Source of the DNA: Azospirillum lipoferum 4B
GTDB lineage: Bacteria; Pseudomonadota; Alphaproteobacteria; Azospirillales; Azospirillaceae
NCBI RefSeq assembly: GCF_000283655.1
Contig: NC_016622.1
Span: forward strand, 1,066,501 to 1,130,500
Direction: 5' to 3'
DNA length: 64,000 nucleotides
Part shown: positions 21,095-31,382 of the stretch, piece after piece
Position numbering within the stretch: the stretch's first letter is position 1
How the letters are laid out: each line of letters starts with the position of its first letter
Notes under the pieces: model-generated
What the model was told of the DNA's origin: nothing
The model's database searches: none
The model's input: only the letters and a program-made list of their open reading frames with translations
Made by a program: the position numbers and the translations under genes

Positions 21095-21982
21095 ATGGGC
21101 GACGCGGGCAATAGCGGCGCCGGACGTGGCGTCGTTACCGGGAAGTATTTCAATTTCAAGCCGCTGCCTCCGCCGGCGGATATATTGGGCAACCCGCTGG
21201 TCGTGCCCAACCTGCCGACGCACAAGCTGCCGAAGGAGACGTTCGGCAGCCGGATGAAGCGTTTCCTTGCCCGGCTGAACCTGGGCAGCCAATCGGCGGA
21301 GACCCGGCTGCGCTGGAAGCTGTACGACACCATCCAGGCGACCATGGCGTCGCTGTCGCCCGCCGTGACGCTGGTGGCGGAAAAGCGGGCGCCGGCGAAG
21401 CAGAAGAAGCTGTCGGTCCCGGTGGTCGTCGTGCGCCATCCCTATCACCTGCGCCATGTGTTCGAGATGCTGCCGAGCATCCCCGATGCGCTGGCGCCTG
21501 AGCGGCATTTCATCGAACTGCTGATGACCCGCGCGCTGAAGCGGTATGGCGAGCAGATGGCCCTGATGAAGGGCAGCGCCTTTTCCTTCGAGCATGAGGC
21601 GCGGGAGTATTTCTTCGCGGGCTTCAAGCTGGAAAAGCAGATCAAGAAGGTCAACAGTCCGGACGAGCGCTTCGCGGCACTGCAGGCGATCCACACGAAC
21701 TACTTCCATGGCCGGAATTATTATTACTTCGCGCTGCTGAGACGGGAAAAGCTTGCGCCCGACAACAAGCTGTTCATGCTGTTCGCCCGTGCTGTGTACT
21801 TCATGGCGCGGATCGATTGGAACGGCGAGCTGTTGGAGAAGCCGAACCCGCGCGCGCTGCCCAGCCGCGACGACATGCTGTTTTTCGTGGAGCGTGACAA
21901 GTCGGTCGTGACGCGCTATCGCACCGACCAGGATTTCCAGCGTCAGGTCAAAGCCGTGCTGGAAGCCTTCCCCGCCTCGTGA
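21095..21982 (+). CDS. Conserved-looking protein of unknown function
   Basis: I do not recognise this protein of about 295 residues. After a Gly-rich start it runs through YFNFKPLPPPADILGNPLVV, a basic stretch (GSRMKRFLARLNLGSQ), then a mixed helical region rich in aromatic residues (YFHGRNYYYFALL, FARAVYFMARIDWNGELL). No signal peptide, membrane helix or known catalytic motif is evident. Codon use is like that of its neighbours, so it looks real. The start is uncertain: ATG at 21095 follows GGGGCGG; ATG at 21041 and GTG at 21023 are in frame. It ends 34 bases before the LprI-like gene and may be co-transcribed with it. Confidence 0.6.
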   Translation: MGDAGNSGAGRGVVTGKYFNFKPLPPPADILGNPLVVPNLPTHKLPKETFGSRMKRFLARLNLGSQSAETRLRWKLYDTIQATMASLSPAVTLVAEKRAPAKQKKLSVPVVVVRHPYHLRHVFEMLPSIPDALAPERHFIELLMTRALKRYGEQMALMKGSAFSFEHEAREYFFAGFKLEKQIKKVNSPDERFAALQAIHTNYFHGRNYYYFALLRREKLAPDNKLFMLFARAVYFMARIDWNGELLEKPNPRALPSRDDMLFFVERDKSVVTRYRTDQDFQRQVKAVLEAFPAS

Positions 21983-22016
21983 CGTCCTGCTTCATCATTA
22001 CCCAAGGTTTCCTGCC

Positions 22017-22895
22017 ATGCGTGCCCTGTCCCTGGTGAGCGGTCTTCTGGCCGCCGGCTCCAAGCTCGCGGTTCTGGCGCTTGCGGTTCTGGCGCTCGCG
22101 GTTCCGGCGGCGGCTCCGGCCCTGGCTGAGACGCCGGTCCCGGAGGCTGCGGCGGCGGACTGCGATGCGGCAGGGACGCCGTCGGCGCAACTGCTGTGCC
22201 GCGACGCCGGCTTGGTGGCCGCCGGCGAGGCGATGGAGGCGGCGCTGGCGGCGCTGGGCGCAACCACCGACGACACCGGACGGGCGGCGATCGAGGCGGG
22301 CCAGACCGTCTGGCGGGCACGGCGTGACGATGCCTGCCCGGTGACGGCCGCCGACCTTGCCGATGCCAAGGCGACCAAGTCCCGCACCGACTGCCTGCTG
22401 CGCGTCACCCGGCAGCGCACCGCGGCGCTGGAGTCGGAACGTCAGGCGCGGTCCCATCCGGTCGCCGATCTGCCTCTGGCCGTCACCGGAGCGGCCGCAC
22501 CGCGGTTCGTGGCGCCGCAGACGCCGGTGCCGCCGGTCAACCGCAAGGCGACGCTGGCGGCCTTGGCCGGGCGCTGGGCCAAGGCCGATCCGAACGACCG
22601 CACCGCCATCGACGACTGCCGCACGTCCTATCTGGAGATCGGTGCCGACCGGACCCTGTCCGCCGTGGATGCGCGGGTGCCCCAGTTCCCGCTGACCGGC
22701 CGGTTGCCGGCCGATGGCGATCCGGTGGAGCAGGTGCCGGTGCAGCCCCTGCAGCCGGAAGGAGCCACGGAAGACGCGCCTGCGCCGTTGGCCACCCTGC
22801 GGCTGCTGCCCGCCGATTCGGCGCGCTTCGACCGGCTGATCCTGCGCATGGCGGCACCCGCCACCTTCGCGGCGGAATTCGTCCGCTGCCGATAG
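22017..22895 (+). CDS. Exported LprI-like (DUF1311) protein
   Basis: This 292-residue protein has a cleavable signal peptide (hydrophobic run LAVLALAVLALAV ending near ALAET). The mature N-terminal part follows the LprI/DUF1311 pattern: DCDAAGTPSAQLLC, then QTVWRARRDDAC, then DCLLRVTRQRTAAL, with paired cysteines. LprI of Mycobacterium inhibits lysozyme; most DUF1311 proteins are uncharacterised envelope proteins. The C-terminal half, after a Pro-rich linker, has a further small domain with DDCRTSYLEIGAD and a final Cys, and is not recognised. Start ATG 22017 fits the signal peptide. Confidence 0.65.
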   Translation: MRALSLVSGLLAAGSKLAVLALAVLALAVPAAAPALAETPVPEAAAADCDAAGTPSAQLLCRDAGLVAAGEAMEAALAALGATTDDTGRAAIEAGQTVWRARRDDACPVTAADLADAKATKSRTDCLLRVTRQRTAALESERQARSHPVADLPLAVTGAAAPRFVAPQTPVPPVNRKATLAALAGRWAKADPNDRTAIDDCRTSYLEIGADRTLSAVDARVPQFPLTGRLPADGDPVEQVPVQPLQPEGATEDAPAPLATLRLLPADSARFDRLILRMAAPATFAAEFVRCR

Positions 22896-22938
22896 GGGAA
22901 TCGGCAACGGCCGAAGCGCTTCTGCCGCCGCTCGCGCT

Positions 22939-23718
22939 TTACGCGGTGGGAATGGTGCCGCCGTCGACGACGTATTCGGTGCCGGTAACGGTCGCGGCCC
23001 GATCGGAGGCGAGGAAGGCGATCAGGTTGGCGACGTCCGCCGGCTTCGATGGTCTGCCGATGGGAATCCCGCCGAGCGAGTCCATGATGATCCGCTTGCC
23101 GCCCTCATAGTCGGTGCCGGCCTCCTTCGCGAGCCGCTCCGCCAACCGTACCGCCGCCTCGGTTTCGATCCAGCCGGGCGAAACGCGCACCACGCGCACG
23201 CCCTTGGGCGAGACCTCCTTCGAAAGGCTCTTGCTGTAGGTCGAGAGCGCGGCCTTCGCGGCGGCATAGGCCGTCGTCGACTCCGGCAACGGCAGCGCGC
23301 GCTGGATGGAGGTGACATGGATGACCACGCCATGACCCTGCGCCACCATCGCCGGCACGAGTTCTCGGTCGAGCCGGATGGCGGGCATCAGGTTGAGATC
23401 CAGCTCCTTGCGCCACTCCGCGTCGCTCAGCGCCGCGAAGCCGCCCGCCGGAGCGGATGAGCCGCCCAGCATGTGGACGATGATATCGACCCCGCCCAGA
23501 CGCTCACGCACCGTGGCCGCCAGAGTGGCGCACCCCTCCGCGGTCGTCAGGTCCGCGGAGACGAACATCCCGTCGTCGAGGCTGTCCGGACGGGACCGGG
23601 CTGCGGTCAGCACACGGGCGCCGAGGTCGCGAAACAGCGCGACGGTGGCCGCACCCGCGCCGCGCGTGCCCGAAGTGACGAGCGCTCGCTTGCCGTCGAG
23701 GCTGATGAAGGGGCTCAT
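22939..23718 (-). CDS. SDR family oxidoreductase
   Basis: This 259-residue short-chain dehydrogenase has the nucleotide motif TSGTRGAG at residues 15-22 (a TGxxxGxG variant with Ser for Gly), HMLGG at the NNAG position, catalytic Ser in VTSIQR and YAAAK as the Tyr/Lys pair. The C-terminus [14 protein letters not shown] is the standard SDR end. Start ATG 23718 begins [16 protein letters not shown]. The longer open frame upstream overlaps the LysR gene and is not used. It is transcribed divergently from the LysR regulator with 106 bases between them, the usual arrangement of a regulator and its target. Substrate unknown. Confidence 0.88.
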   Translation of the reverse strand: MSPFISLDGKRALVTSGTRGAGAATVALFRDLGARVLTAARSRPDSLDDGMFVSADLTTAEGCATLAATVRERLGGVDIIVHMLGGSSAPAGGFAALSDAEWRKELDLNLMPAIRLDRELVPAMVAQGHGVVIHVTSIQRALPLPESTTAYAAAKAALSTYSKSLSKEVSPKGVRVVRVSPGWIETEAAVRLAERLAKEAGTDYEGGKRIIMDSLGGIPIGRPSKPADVANLIAFLASDRAATVTGTEYVVDGGTIPTA

Positions 23719-23777
23719 GGATCGGTCTTCCTGATCGGGATTGCTCTGTCCCGCAAAGGTAGGCCTGGACGCACGTT

Positions 23778-23788
23778 CCGATAATCGG
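23778..23788. promoter_or_regulatory. Palindromic operator candidate for the LysR regulator
   Basis: CCGATAATCGG is a perfect palindrome in the 106-base gap between the divergent SDR and LysR genes. It is a candidate binding site of the LysR protein. It is short and untested. Confidence 0.4.
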
Positions 23789-23824
23789 GATAAAACAGGA
23801 TGCGGAATTCCGAAAGGTGGGACA

Positions 23825-24739
<915 letters not shown>

Positions 24740-24757
24740 TAACTCGGTTCGCGATGT

Positions 24758-25654
24758 CTAGATGCGCGATACGAGGAAGCGCACGGTCATCGACAGCCGT
24801 TCTCCCGCCGGCAGGGCGATGACGCCGGCATCCGCCTCCTGCGGGCGGTTCAGCGCGTCGGTCATGTGGGTGACCGGCTCCAGGCACAGATAGGGCTCGC
24901 CCGGCGGGGCATAGACGATCAGATGGCCGGCCGGCCCGTCGGCGATCATGGTCAGGCGCAGCCGCTCTTGCGGGCGGTCCAGCGTCGCCGTGCCCGACCA
25001 GCCGGTGAAGCCGTTGTCCAGCGCGGCATGGTCCATGTCGATGCCGTGGCGGAAATCCCAGGCGGCGGGCAGGGGGCGGCGGCGGGACGGCAGGATGGTG
25101 TCATCATTGTCCCAGACCGCACGGACATCGGCGGTGACGATGCTGCCCGGCGACTTGGCGAAATAGGGATGCAGCCCCAGCCCGGCCGGCATGTCGCCGT
25201 CGGACTCGTTGATCAGGTCGAGGGTGACGGTCAGCCCCTCGCCGTCGAGCGCCACGGTCTGGGTCGCGCGGTAGCTCCAGGGCCAGTCGCCGGCGCGGTG
25301 GGCGAAGCCCATGCGGAGCGCATCCTCGGCCGCCGCCTCGACGGTCCAGGGGGTCGACCAGCCATGGCCGTGGATGCGGTGCGGCGAACCGGGATCGGTG
25401 GCGAGCTGGACCTCCCGTCCCTTGAAGACGAAGCGGCCGCCGCTGATGCGGTTGGAAAAGGGGACCAGCGGAAAGCAGGCCATGTCCGGGGCGAAATCGC
25501 CGGCCAGCGCAGGGTCCGAGGCGCGCCGGAACAGATCGACCGGACCGGTCGCGGTCGACAGGCTCCAACTCGCCAGCGAACCGCCGATGTGCGGAGTCGC
25601 CGTGAGCGTCATGGCCCTGTGCCGCAACGCGATGATGGCGCCGGTCCGGATCAT
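24758..25654 (-). CDS. Aldose 1-epimerase family protein (GalM-like)
   Basis: This 298-residue protein has a galactose mutarotase-like beta-sandwich. FPLVPFSNRI is at residues 61-70, HRIHGHGW with the acid His95 at 92-99, GLHPYF with His162 at 160-165, and the C-terminal acidic CLEPVTHMTDALN supplies the catalytic Glu. It would interconvert alpha and beta anomers of an aldose in the cytoplasm. The exact sugar is unknown, and some members act on hexose-6-phosphates. ATG at 25654 follows GGGAGAAACGC. No sugar operon is adjacent. Confidence 0.85.
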   Translation of the reverse strand: MIRTGAIIALRHRAMTLTATPHIGGSLASWSLSTATGPVDLFRRASDPALAGDFAPDMACFPLVPFSNRISGGRFVFKGREVQLATDPGSPHRIHGHGWSTPWTVEAAAEDALRMGFAHRAGDWPWSYRATQTVALDGEGLTVTLDLINESDGDMPAGLGLHPYFAKSPGSIVTADVRAVWDNDDTILPSRRRPLPAAWDFRHGIDMDHAALDNGFTGWSGTATLDRPQERLRLTMIADGPAGHLIVYAPPGEPYLCLEPVTHMTDALNRPQEADAGVIALPAGERLSMTVRFLVSRI

Positions 25655-25932
25655 GCGTTTCTCCCATCTTCAGCGTCGCGACTTTTATCGCACATGCGAA
25701 GACCGAAGGGAACGGCCGCCGCCGATGACGCAACGCTGACATAGTTTCTGTGTGTTTGTCGAAAAATGCGGGTATCGTACACCCCTCCTTTACCCTCCAC
25801 CGGTGACGATGGGGGCAAATCGGGTCGGTGCAGCCGCGGATGTCAACGCGGGGAGCGCCCTGTTGTTGCAGATCGCCCTGCGTCCTCAGGCCTCGGGGGG
25901 CATCTGCCGGGTATCTGCAGGAAAGGTCGGGA

Positions 25933-28605
25933 GTGTCCAGTTCACCGCTCAGCCGCGCGATGCCGTCACCCCAGGCCGCCATGGGCTCGCTCGACGAGGC
26001 GGAACTGTGCGGTGCGCTGGCGGATTACCATGCGCTGCCGGCGCGGATGGTGATCGGCGTCGTGCTGCGTCCGTATCTCGACCCGCTGTGCCTGACGCCC
26101 ACCGAACTGATCCATCTCGCAAAGCCGCTGAAATCCTGCCTGGAACAGGGGACGGTGGTGGAGGCGGCGATCACCAAGGTCGCCGCCGTGCAGGCCCGAG
26201 CGCCGGGGCAGGAGCAGCAGAGACGCCGTCAGGCCATCCGCAGCGCGGTGGATGAGAGCTGGGCCAGGGCGCGCACCGCCCAGGCCGCCTTTGCCGCCAT
26301 GCCGCGCGGACGCCGGCCGGTGGACTGGCTGCTGTCGCAGGGAACCGCGACGCCGACCGGCGACGCCGACTATGACCTGCGGGTGGCGGTTGCCCTGGAA
26401 CTGGTGGAGATCAAGAGCTGGGGCGGCAAACTGGACCGGCTGCTGGAACTGCACCAGTGGGACCGGGACGAACGGCTGGCCGCCGCGATCGATGGGGTGA
26501 TCGGCGATATCCTGGCCTCCACCGCCGCAGGGGGGGAACTCTTCGGTGCCAACCTGCTGCCCGGAACCCTGCTGTCCACCCTGTGCGACATGCTGTTCGG
26601 CCGCATCGGCATGGAGGCCATGGGGCCGAATCGCATCGGCGTGCTGAATGCCCTGTTCCGCCAGGGCAAGCTGCCGATGGCGAAAGCCGCCGTGCTGGAC
26701 CGCATCCGCCGGCAGTTGAAGGCGCCCCAGCCGCTGGGCCGCGGCGCCTTCGACCAGGAGGCGGAGTTTCTGAAGACGCTGGCCGGGCATCTGCTGAGCC
26801 GCGACGGGCTGATCGGCGGGGCGGCGATGGCCGATGCGCTGACCGTGCGCTATTCGCGCCGGCTGGAGCAGGGCGGGGCCAGCGCCTATCGCCGTTCCAT
26901 CGTCGGGCTCAGCGAAGGGCAGCCGGACCTGCTCTGCCGCATCCACTATCTCACCCGCGTCGCCGCCACTCCTGCCGGGGAACGACACGCGGACGAAATC
27001 CTCGCATCGCTGGACGCCGCGGTCGGCAACGAGCTGCTGATCGAGAACATGCTGGTGCAGACGCCGGACACGGCGCTGCTGGAGCGCGACGTCGCCCGCG
27101 CGCTGGCGGCCATCCGTTCCGCCCCGCTGCCGGCCGATGCCTGCGAACGGATCGCCGCCCGTGCCGAACGGTCCGTCGACGAGTATGTGAAGACCGGCCA
27201 ACTGGCCGCCCGGCTGAAGCAGGTGGAGCCGGTGCTGCGCCGCCGCACCATCCGGCTGGCGGAGGTCGCCTGCTCCGGTCTGATCCGCGAGGACGGCGCC
27301 CTGCCTCTGATGCGCCAGCACATTTTGGAGATCGTCCGCCAACCGCAGTTCCAGGCGGAGATCGCCCAACCGGACAGCGACGTCGCCCAGGCGGAGGTGC
27401 GCCGGCTGCTGCATCTGCTCGACCGCCTGCGTCAGATGGCCACCGCGCCCGCCCCGCCGCCGACACCGGTTCCGGTTCCGGTTCCGGTTTCGGCGGCGCA
27501 TCGTGCCGGTCCGCGCAGTGCGGACACCGTTTGCAACCCCTCCGCCGCAATGCCTGCCGCCATTCCTCCGGCGGGCCGGGCATCGGCGGATACGGTTATG
27601 ATCGGCGCGCCGACGCCCGCGGCCGCCCCGGTGGCATCGGACGGGCTGTGCCCGAACTGCTACACGGCCCGCATGCCGTCCGGTCCCTGCACCGCCTGCG
27701 GCTTTCCCGTGAAGTCCGACAACCGGCCGGGGGTGCATCTGGTGCCCGGCACGCTTCTGCATGGCCGCTACCGCGCCGGGCGGGTGCTGGGGCAGGGCGG
27801 TTTCGGAGCCACCTATCTGGGTTGGGACGACCGGCTGCGGGTGAAGGTCGCGATCAAGGAGTATTATCCGGCCAACCTGATCGCGCGAGTTCCAAACGCC
27901 GCCGCCGTCTCCCCCTTTTCCGACGAGCATGCGGAGACCTTTGCCGACGGTCTCGCCAAATTCCTGGAGGAGGCGCGGACCTTGGCCCGCCTGCGCGACG
28001 TGCGCGAGATCGTCGGCGTCCAGGACTTCTTCGAGGAGAACGGCACCGCCTATCTGGTGATGGAACTGCTGGAAGGCCGGACCATGAAGAGGTATCTGGC
28101 CGATTCCGGCGGCCGGATCGACGTGAAGCGGACGCTGTCGGTGGTGACGCCCATCGCGAAGGCGCTGCAGGCCATCCACGAGCAGGGTCTGATCCACCGC
28201 GACGTCAGCCCGGACAACATTTTCCTGACCAATGGCGGGGAACGGAAGCTGCTGGACTTCGGCGCGGCGCGGCAAACGGCGAAGCCCGCCAACGGTCTGA
28301 CCGTGATCCTGAAGCCGGGCTATGCCCCGCCGGAGCAATATTCGAACGAAGGGCGCCAGGGTCCCTGGTCGGACGTCTATGCGTTGTGCGCCACCATCTA
28401 TCTGGCGCTGACCGGCCGCACCCCGCCGGACGCCACCGCCCGCTTCATGAACGACAAGGTGCCGCGCCCCTCCGAACTCGGGGTGGCGCTGCCGCCGGGA
28501 TTCGAGAAGGTGCTGATGTCCGGGCTGGCCATGCGCTGGCAGGACCGGCCGCAGTCGATGAAGGATCTGCTGCGTGGGATGACCTTGGCGTTGGCCGGTG
28601 GCTGA
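25933..28605 (+). CDS. Ser/Thr protein kinase with zinc ribbon and large unknown N-terminal region
   Basis: This is a protein of about 890 residues. Residues 20-530 form a long, mostly helical region that I do not recognise. A Pro/Val-rich linker follows, then a zinc-ribbon-like motif CPNC..CTAC near 572-590, then a Hanks-type kinase domain. The kinase has the glycine loop GQGGFGATYLG, the Lys in VAIKEYY, the catalytic loop HRDVSPDN and LDFGAAR in place of DFG-alone. The domain lies at the C-terminal end and has no membrane helix, so the protein is probably cytoplasmic. I chose GTG at 25933 because GGAAAGG at 25920-25926 fits. ATG 25960 and 25981 are alternatives. No PP2C phosphatase or type VI secretion gene is nearby. 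Confidence 0.85.
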   Translation: MSSSPLSRAMPSPQAAMGSLDEAELCGALADYHALPARMVIGVVLRPYLDPLCLTPTELIHLAKPLKSCLEQGTVVEAAITKVAAVQARAPGQEQQRRRQAIRSAVDESWARARTAQAAFAAMPRGRRPVDWLLSQGTATPTGDADYDLRVAVALELVEIKSWGGKLDRLLELHQWDRDERLAAAIDGVIGDILASTAAGGELFGANLLPGTLLSTLCDMLFGRIGMEAMGPNRIGVLNALFRQGKLPMAKAAVLDRIRRQLKAPQPLGRGAFDQEAEFLKTLAGHLLSRDGLIGGAAMADALTVRYSRRLEQGGASAYRRSIVGLSEGQPDLLCRIHYLTRVAATPAGERHADEILASLDAAVGNELLIENMLVQTPDTALLERDVARALAAIRSAPLPADACERIAARAERSVDEYVKTGQLAARLKQVEPVLRRRTIRLAEVACSGLIREDGALPLMRQHILEIVRQPQFQAEIAQPDSDVAQAEVRRLLHLLDRLRQMATAPAPPPTPVPVPVPVSAAHRAGPRSADTVCNPSAAMPAAIPPAGRASADTVMIGAPTPAAAPVASDGLCPNCYTARMPSGPCTACGFPVKSDNRPGVHLVPGTLLHGRYRAGRVLGQGGFGATYLGWDDRLRVKVAIKEYYPANLIARVPNAAAVSPFSDEHAETFADGLAKFLEEARTLARLRDVREIVGVQDFFEENGTAYLVMELLEGRTMKRYLADSGGRIDVKRTLSVVTPIAKALQAIHEQGLIHRDVSPDNIFLTNGGERKLLDFGAARQTAKPANGLTVILKPGYAPPEQYSNEGRQGPWSDVYALCATIYLALTGRTPPDATARFMNDKVPRPSELGVALPPGFEKVLMSGLAMRWQDRPQSMKDLLRGMTLALAGG

Positions 28606-28627
28606 GAGCGTCGTGACGCGGGCATGA

Positions 28628-28658
28628 AAAAGGGGACCGGCGCACCCGGTCCCCTTTT
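28628..28658. terminator. Bidirectional Rho-independent terminator
   Basis: AAAAGGGGACCGG (28628-28640) pairs perfectly with CCGGTCCCCTTTT (28646-28658). It serves the convergent kinase and cyclophilin genes. Confidence 0.9.
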
Positions 28659-28681
28659 CCCGATCCGCTGCGACGATGCCG

Positions 28682-29251
28682 TTACTTGGCGTCGGCGGCG
28701 ACCTGCATCTTGACGATCTTGTCCGGCTCGGTGACCTGACCGTTGCGGGACTGGCTGCCCTTCTTGATCATGTCCACGAACTCCATGCCCTCGACCACGC
28801 GGCCCCAGACCGTATACTGGCGGTCCAGGAAGTTGGACGGCGCGAAGCAGATGAAGAACTGGCTGTCGGCGCTGTCGGGATCCTGCGCGCGGGCCATCGA
28901 CAGGGTGCCGCGGATGTGCGGCGCGCTGGAGAACTCGGCCTTCAGCTTCTTGCCGGAGCCGCCCATGCCGGTGCCGGTCGGGTCGCCGGTCTGGGCCATG
29001 AAGCCGTCGATGACGCGGTGGAAGACGACGCCGTTGTAGAAGCCCTGGCGGGTCAGTTCCTTGATGCGGGCGACGTGGTTCGGCGCCAGGTCGGGCCGCA
29101 GTTCGATCACCACGCGACCATCCTTGAGGTCGAGGTAAATGGTGTTTTCCGGATCCAAGGCCTTCGCCTCCCCTTGCGAGACTGTAAAGAACGAGACAGT
29201 GAAGATTGTGGCGAACAAGGCCGCCAGCAACGCGCGGGTCCACCGCTTCAT
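28682..29251 (-). CDS. Exported peptidyl-prolyl cis-trans isomerase, cyclophilin type
   Basis: This 189-residue cyclophilin has an N-terminal signal peptide (MKRWTRALLAALFATIFTVSFF, cleavage near GEAKA). The catalytic core includes FYNGVVFHRVIDGFMAQTGD with the active-site Arg, and SQFFICFAPSNFLDRQYTVWG. It would assist proline isomerisation in the periplasm. ATG at 29251 with GGAGTG upstream fits the signal peptide; the longer open frame would place a non-signal extension before it. It ends at the shared bidirectional terminator. Confidence 0.93.
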   Translation of the reverse strand: MKRWTRALLAALFATIFTVSFFTVSQGEAKALDPENTIYLDLKDGRVVIELRPDLAPNHVARIKELTRQGFYNGVVFHRVIDGFMAQTGDPTGTGMGGSGKKLKAEFSSAPHIRGTLSMARAQDPDSADSQFFICFAPSNFLDRQYTVWGRVVEGMEFVDMIKKGSQSRNGQVTEPDKIVKMQVAADAK

Positions 29252-29439
29252 GCGAAACACTCCGATGAGCCGAAATCCGCGCCCCGGACCATAGGGGAAA
29301 AGCTGGGGAATGCAAAGCCGCGCTGGCGAGGGGGGACGATCCGCCAAAAGTCACGGATGACGGACTCTTGTCCGGGTGTTCATCGCGGCAGGGACATGGC
29401 AAGCCATCTGCATCGCATGACGCGGGGAGGGGACGGCGG

Positions 29440-31110
29440 GTGAGGCTGGGACGGGCGATAGCGGGAACGGCGGCGGTTGCGATGACGCTGGGTGTCGTCG
29501 GCCTTGGCGGTGCCATTCTGGCCGGACCCACCCTGATCGGCGGGGTGGCGACGGAGTTGCTGCGCGACTCCGGCTTCGCCGGGGCGGAGGTCACCGTCAC
29601 CGGATTGCGGATCGCCGATGGCTGGGACGGGCTGCGGCTGGAGTTCACCGCCGGCAGCGGGCCGCTGGAGGCCGCGGCCCCGACGCTGGACCTGCCGATG
29701 GCCGGCCGTGTCACCCTGTCCGGCGCGCTGCGGGTGGGGATGGATGGCGGGATGCTGACCGTCAGCCCCGACGGCTGCCTGCCTGCCGTTGTTGAGAAGC
29801 TGACGATCAGCGGCCAGACGCTGGTCCTCCCGCAGGAAGCAACCGTCTGCGCCGCGCCGCAGGGGCCGCTGCTGCGCTGGTCGCCGTCGCTGATGACCAT
29901 CGCTGCGGAGGTGAAGGCCCCGCGGCTCGACGCACCGGCCAGCGGCCTGCGTGCCGACCAATTGGCGCTGCGGCTGGGGCAGGATGGGAACGGTCGGCAG
30001 GCGGACGCCACCGTCGCCAAGCTGACCAACACCGCCAAGCCGGCGCCGGTCGTGCCGCTCGCCGTCACCCTCCGTGCCGTCCAGGAGGGGGAACAGCCCT
30101 GGTCCATCGCCGGCACGGCGAAGGATGCGCAGGGCCTGCTGTCCGTCACCCTGGCCGGCGATTACGACCAGACCGCCGGCACCGGCCGGGTGGAGGCGGT
30201 GGCGAAACCGGTCGCGCTTGCGCCGGACGGGCCGGGATTGGCCGCCCTTTCGCCGCTGGCGGCGAGCTTTCTTCAGAAGGCGTCCGGCACCCTGTCGGGC
30301 AAGGCGACAATCGCCTGGGATGCCAAGGGCATGACCACGGCCGGGCAGGCGGCGGTGAGGGGGCTGGCCGGCGTCGCCGGGCCGGTGACCGTCGCCGGTG
30401 TGACCGGAACGGTGGCCTTGGCAAGCCTGTCTCCGCCGGTGATCCCGGCTGGACAGAGGCTGTCCATCGGCCTGCTCGACGTCGGCGTTCCTCTGACCGA
30501 CGGCACCCTGCTGTTCGGCTATGGGCGCGACGGGCGGCTGGACGTCGGCCGCGCGGAATGGCGCTGGGCCGGCGGTACGCTGCGCGCCGATCCGTTCAAG
30601 CTGGCGCCCGCCGCACCCAAGGGAACCGTCACCCTGCATGCGGATGGAATCGACGCGGCCAAGTTGCTGGATCTGATCGCCGTCGACGGGCTGGAGGCGA
30701 GCGGCAAGCTGGCCGGCACCCTGCCGGTGGTCTTCGCCGACGATACGGTGACGCTGAACGGCGGCGTTCTGGAGTCCGCCGCGCCCGGCACCCTGCGCTA
30801 CGATCCCGCCAACCCGCCCGCCGCGCTGAAGGGGGTGGAGGGAAGCCCGACCGCCATGCTGATGGGCGCGCTGACCGATTTCCGTTACGACAGCCTGCGG
30901 ATCACCATCGACGGGCAGGCCGGCGGGGAACTCAGCGCCGGCCTGTCGCTGCGCGGCGCCAACCCGTCATTCTACGATGGCTATCCGGTTGCGCTTAACC
31001 TTAAGCTGTCCGGCGCGCTCGACCGGATTCTGCGCCAGAACCTCGACGTCTATCGGCTCCCCGACACGCTGCGGGACCGCATGACCGGCTCCGACCAGAA
31101 GGACCCCTGA
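29440..31110 (+). CDS. ydbH: YdbH-like intermembrane transport protein
   Basis: This 556-residue protein has one N-terminal membrane anchor (AGTAAVAMTLGVVGLGGAILA) and then a long beta-rich region with repeated short strands, typical of the AsmA/TAM-like bridge proteins. The C-terminal part with FRYDSLRITIDGQAGGELSAGLSLRG and YPVALNLKLSGALDRILR matches the YdbH family. In E. coli YdbH works with the lipoprotein YnbE as a phospholipid bridge between inner and outer membrane, with YdbL as helper. The same three genes follow each other here. I chose GTG at 29440, after GGGGAGGGGA. Confidence 0.8.
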   Translation: MRLGRAIAGTAAVAMTLGVVGLGGAILAGPTLIGGVATELLRDSGFAGAEVTVTGLRIADGWDGLRLEFTAGSGPLEAAAPTLDLPMAGRVTLSGALRVGMDGGMLTVSPDGCLPAVVEKLTISGQTLVLPQEATVCAAPQGPLLRWSPSLMTIAAEVKAPRLDAPASGLRADQLALRLGQDGNGRQADATVAKLTNTAKPAPVVPLAVTLRAVQEGEQPWSIAGTAKDAQGLLSVTLAGDYDQTAGTGRVEAVAKPVALAPDGPGLAALSPLAASFLQKASGTLSGKATIAWDAKGMTTAGQAAVRGLAGVAGPVTVAGVTGTVALASLSPPVIPAGQRLSIGLLDVGVPLTDGTLLFGYGRDGRLDVGRAEWRWAGGTLRADPFKLAPAAPKGTVTLHADGIDAAKLLDLIAVDGLEASGKLAGTLPVVFADDTVTLNGGVLESAAPGTLRYDPANPPAALKGVEGSPTAMLMGALTDFRYDSLRITIDGQAGGELSAGLSLRGANPSFYDGYPVALNLKLSGALDRILRQNLDVYRLPDTLRDRMTGSDQKDP

Positions 31111-31118
31111 TCGCCACC

Positions 31119-31382
31119 ATGGTAACCAAATTCCCATCCACCCATCTTATGGCCGCGCGCCCCACGGCCGCCCTGCTGTTGTCCCTCGCGGCGGCGGCCT
31201 GTGCCCCAACGGTCAAGATCGAAGCGCCCGACAAGCCCATCGAGATCAACCTGAACGTTCGCATCGAGCAGGAGGTGCGGGTCAAGCTGGAACGCGACGT
31301 CGACGACGCCATCCGCAACGACCCAGCCCTGTTCGGCCTGCCCGCGGACTCTTTGCCCTCTCCTGCGAAGGGGAAACAGTGA
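31119..31382 (+). CDS. ynbE: YnbE-like lipoprotein
   Basis: This protein of 87 residues has a lipoprotein signal (LLLSLAAAAC). The mature part CAPTVKIEAPDKPIEINLNV, followed by an acidic helix, is the YnbE signature. In E. coli YnbE multimerises and links YdbH to the outer membrane. It lies 8 bases after ydbH and overlaps ydbL. The second in-frame ATG at 31149 would give a shorter signal peptide, but AAGGA lies before 31119. Confidence 0.85.
   Translation: MVTKFPSTHLMAARPTAALLLSLAAAACAPTVKIEAPDKPIEINLNVRIEQEVRVKLERDVDDAIRNDPALFGLPADSLPSPAKGKQ

Noticed and set aside
25966-28338. 790-codon minus-strand open frame opposite the kinase gene
   Set aside because: Shadow of the kinase gene; no recognisable protein features.
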